Assembly (NCBI RefSeq): GCF_004365915.1
Contig: NZ_SODI01000001.1
Coordinates: 3,162,001 to 3,226,000, forward strand
Reading direction: 5' to 3'
Source of the DNA: Cryobacterium psychrophilum
GTDB taxonomy: Bacteria > Actinomycetota > Actinomycetes > Actinomycetales > Microbacteriaceae
DNA: 64,000 nucleotides
In this document: piece after piece, positions 62,386 to 64,000 of the stretch
Layout of the letters: every line of letters begins with the position of its first letter
How positions within the stretch are numbered: position 1 is the stretch's first letter
Program-made: the position numbers and the translations under genes
Notes under the pieces: generated by a model
Database searches by the model: none
What the model saw: only the letters and a program-made list of their open reading frames with translations
What the model was told of the DNA's origin: nothing

Positions 62386-63897
62386 ATGAACGTGCTCACC
62401 TCCACCCCGCAGCGCTCATCAGGTGCCCGCCACCCCCTCGCCACCCGCCTCACGGTGGCCCTTGCTGCGCTCGCGGCACTCACCATCGCGCTCGCCGGGT
62501 GCTCCGGCGATCGGGGTGCGGGGGTCATCAACACGGTGGGGACGGTGGACTTCTCGAATCCGCTCCTCATTCCGCCGCTGGCCCCGTCCACCGTGGCAGC
62601 AGACGGTACGAGGTCGTTCGACCTCACGGCCCAGGCCGACACGACCCAGTTCACACCCGGTGTCGACACCGAAACCTGGGGCTACGACCAAGGCTTCCTG
62701 GGGCCCACCCTCGTGATGGACCGCGGCGAGCATGTTCAGATGAACGTCACGAATACGCTGGCCGAAGCCACCACCGTGCACTGGCACGGCATGCGATTGC
62801 CGGCCCGCATGGACGGCGGCCCGCACCAGCTCCTGGCGCCCGATGCGAGCTGGCACCCGGACTGGACCATCGACCAACCCGCCTCGACGCTCTGGTACCA
62901 CCCGCACGTGAGCGGGCAGACCGAGCACCAGGTGGAGATGGGGCTCGCGGGAATGATCATCCTGCACGACGATGCGGAGCGGGCGCTCGACCTGCCCAGC
63001 ACGTATGGGGTAGATGACATCCCCGTCATGGTGCAGGACCGCCGTTTCGACGAGAACGGGCAGATGGTCACCGACGTGCGCGGCTTCATCGGCCCCCTCG
63101 GCGACCAGATGCTCGTGAACGGAACCGTTGATCCCTTCCTCGACGTGACAACGGATGTCGTGCGCTTGCGCCTGCTGAACGCCTCGGCGTCCCGGGTGTA
63201 CAACTTCGCGTTCAACGACGAGCGTTCCTTTGACCTCATCGGCACCGATGGGGGACTGTTGCGGTCCCCTGCACCGATGACCGGTATCCGCTTGTCACCG
63301 GGTGAACGGGCAGAAGTGCTGGTCAGGATGGTTCCGGGGGAGACCGTGACGCTGCGTTCCACGCCGCCGGACCTCGGGCTGAAGCCCACAGTCAGCGAGC
63401 AGAACGCGGGCGCGGACACCCTCGATGTGCTCGAGCTGCGGGCCGCGGGCACCCTCACGGCGGAGGCCGTCACGCCGTCGTCCCTGGTACCGATGCAGAA
63501 ACTTTCAGCGAGCGACGCGAGCCAGAAACGCTCCTTCGTGCTCAACGGCTACAACATTAATAACAAGCTCATGGACATGGGACGCATCGACGAAACCGTC
63601 GAGGCCAATTCCACCGAGGTGTGGACCGTGGAGAACACGATGCCCATGCCGCACAACTTTCACGTTCATGCCGTGCAATTCCAGGTGTTGCGAGTGGGAA
63701 GCGCGCCGCCGCCACCGGAGCTCGCGGGCTGGAAAGACACCATTTATCTCGAACCGGGGGTGCGGTACGAGCTCATCATGCAGTTCGGACCGTATACCGA
63801 CCCGAACTCTCCCTACATGTACCACTGCCACCTCCTCGCCCATGAAGACGCGGGCATGATGGGGCAGTTCGTCGTGGTGAAGCCGGAAACACAATAG
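62386..63897 (+). CDS. Multicopper oxidase lipoprotein
   Basis: A 503-residue exported oxidase. The signal peptide ends in lipobox LAGC (about residue 38). Three cupredoxin domains are marked by copper ligands TTVHWHGMRLP, LWYHPHVSGQTEHQV, NFHVHAVQFQVL and YMYHCHLLAHEDAGMMGQF, giving type 1, 2 and 3 centres with a methionine axial ligand. It is most like CueO/bilirubin-oxidase-type enzymes that protect against copper or oxidise metals or phenols. Its stop codon lies inside the following terminator stem. Confidence 0.93.
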   Translation: MNVLTSTPQRSSGARHPLATRLTVALAALAALTIALAGCSGDRGAGVINTVGTVDFSNPLLIPPLAPSTVAADGTRSFDLTAQADTTQFTPGVDTETWGYDQGFLGPTLVMDRGEHVQMNVTNTLAEATTVHWHGMRLPARMDGGPHQLLAPDASWHPDWTIDQPASTLWYHPHVSGQTEHQVEMGLAGMIILHDDAERALDLPSTYGVDDIPVMVQDRRFDENGQMVTDVRGFIGPLGDQMLVNGTVDPFLDVTTDVVRLRLLNASASRVYNFAFNDERSFDLIGTDGGLLRSPAPMTGIRLSPGERAEVLVRMVPGETVTLRSTPPDLGLKPTVSEQNAGADTLDVLELRAAGTLTAEAVTPSSLVPMQKLSASDASQKRSFVLNGYNINNKLMDMGRIDETVEANSTEVWTVENTMPMPHNFHVHAVQFQVLRVGSAPPPPELAGWKDTIYLEPGVRYELIMQFGPYTDPNSPYMYHCHLLAHEDAGMMGQFVVVKPETQ

Positions 63898-63926
63898 GAC
63901 CGCAGCCAGTGGGCTGCGGTCCTATT
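63893..63926. terminator. Terminator overlapping the multicopper oxidase stop codon
   Basis: A perfect 15-pair stem (AATAGGACCGCAGCC with GGCTGCGGTCCTATT) with loop AGTG, followed by GTTCC. The TAG stop at 63895-63897 is within the 5' arm. It also stands at the 3' end of the tRNA-Gly gene on the other strand and could end both transcripts. Confidence 0.9.
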
Positions 63927-63933
63927 GTTCCAA

Positions 63934-64000
63934 TGGAGGGGATGACGGGAATCGAACCCGCGCCATCAGTTTGGAAAACTGAGGCTCTACCATTGAGCTA
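63934..64000 (-). tRNA. tRNA-Gly (anticodon TCC), partial
   Basis: On the minus strand the D-arm TAGCTCAATGGTAGAGC, anticodon stem-loop CAGTTTTCCAAACTG, T-arm GGGTTCGATTCCCG and a 3' end with encoded CCA are visible. The 5' acceptor strand lies beyond the window end. Confidence 0.93.

Overview
The window is chromosomal DNA from a high-GC actinobacterium, most likely a member of the Microbacteriaceae (Cryobacterium/Leifsonia-like). The signs are strongly G/C-biased third codon positions, frequent GTG starts, ATGA or TAATG gene overlaps, a homologue of the mycothiol-dependent reductase Rv2466c, an actinobacterial-style oligoribonuclease and PepN, and several small proteins that look typical of that family. 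No insertion sequence, prophage or CRISPR array was seen. Four calls are tRNA genes or partial tRNA genes' neighbours: tRNA-His(GTG), tRNA-Arg(TCT) and a partial tRNA-Gly(TCC) are present.

Layout. Positions 1-12700 hold mostly core genes on the plus strand: the end of a cysteine desulfurase followed by mnmA (a sulfur relay for tRNA 2-thiolation), ligA, a DUF1023 hydrolase, gatCAB, a rubrerythrin/VIT1-type transporter, dihydrofolate reductase, DNA polymerase IV and a GerW-like protein. Positions 12870-16540 hold a TPP riboswitch and the ykoE-ykoD-ykoC thiamine/HMP ECF transporter, followed by a small P-loop kinase-like gene. Positions 16620-19420 hold a DacA-like protein whose active-site motifs are degenerate, a zincin, tRNA-His, orn and a CxxC thioredoxin-like protein.

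Positions 19496-28826 form a tellurium-resistance-type (Ter) stress cluster and are the most distinctive part of the window. A leftward arm encodes a membrane DUF475/TerC-like protein, a TerZ/TerD paralogue, a 71-residue internally deleted TerD, a full TerD, TelA, an unknown protein, a divergent TerD and a TerA-like protein that appears to carry two compensating frameshifts. A divergent rightward arm encodes an 852-residue fusion of two phosphoribosyltransferase modules (the second with a PELOTA-like tail) overlapping a HAD phosphatase. This matches the published proposal (Anantharaman, Iyer and Aravind) of a Ter-linked pathway that makes a nucleoside-like metabolite. The usual ATP-grasp and HpcH/CitE-like partners are not in the window. 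tRNA-Arg(TCT) lies just downstream.

Positions 29388-39406 look like a valine/isobutyryl-CoA and acyl-CoA catabolic regulon: mmsA, an acyl-CoA dehydrogenase, 3-hydroxyisobutyryl-CoA hydrolase, mmsB, etfBA, a membrane cytochrome b, a MarR regulator and an acyl-CoA ligase. Three copies of a TTCCTAGTA-containing sequence stand before mmsA, etfB and the ligase and are good candidates for the MarR operator. The remainder (39442-64000) is mixed: nadE, a Schlafen/AlbA_2-like protein, ettA with a structured leader, thioesterases, a Rieske lipoprotein, a divergent pucR-gabT pair, truncated haemoglobin O, an MscS channel, aminopeptidase N, a zinc-ribbon SDR protein, a CPWA variant of the Rv2466c family, rpiB, an Nei-like glycosylase, an amidohydrolase and a multicopper oxidase that ends inside its own terminator hairpin. 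No stretch longer than about 260 bases lacks a gene or an identified element.
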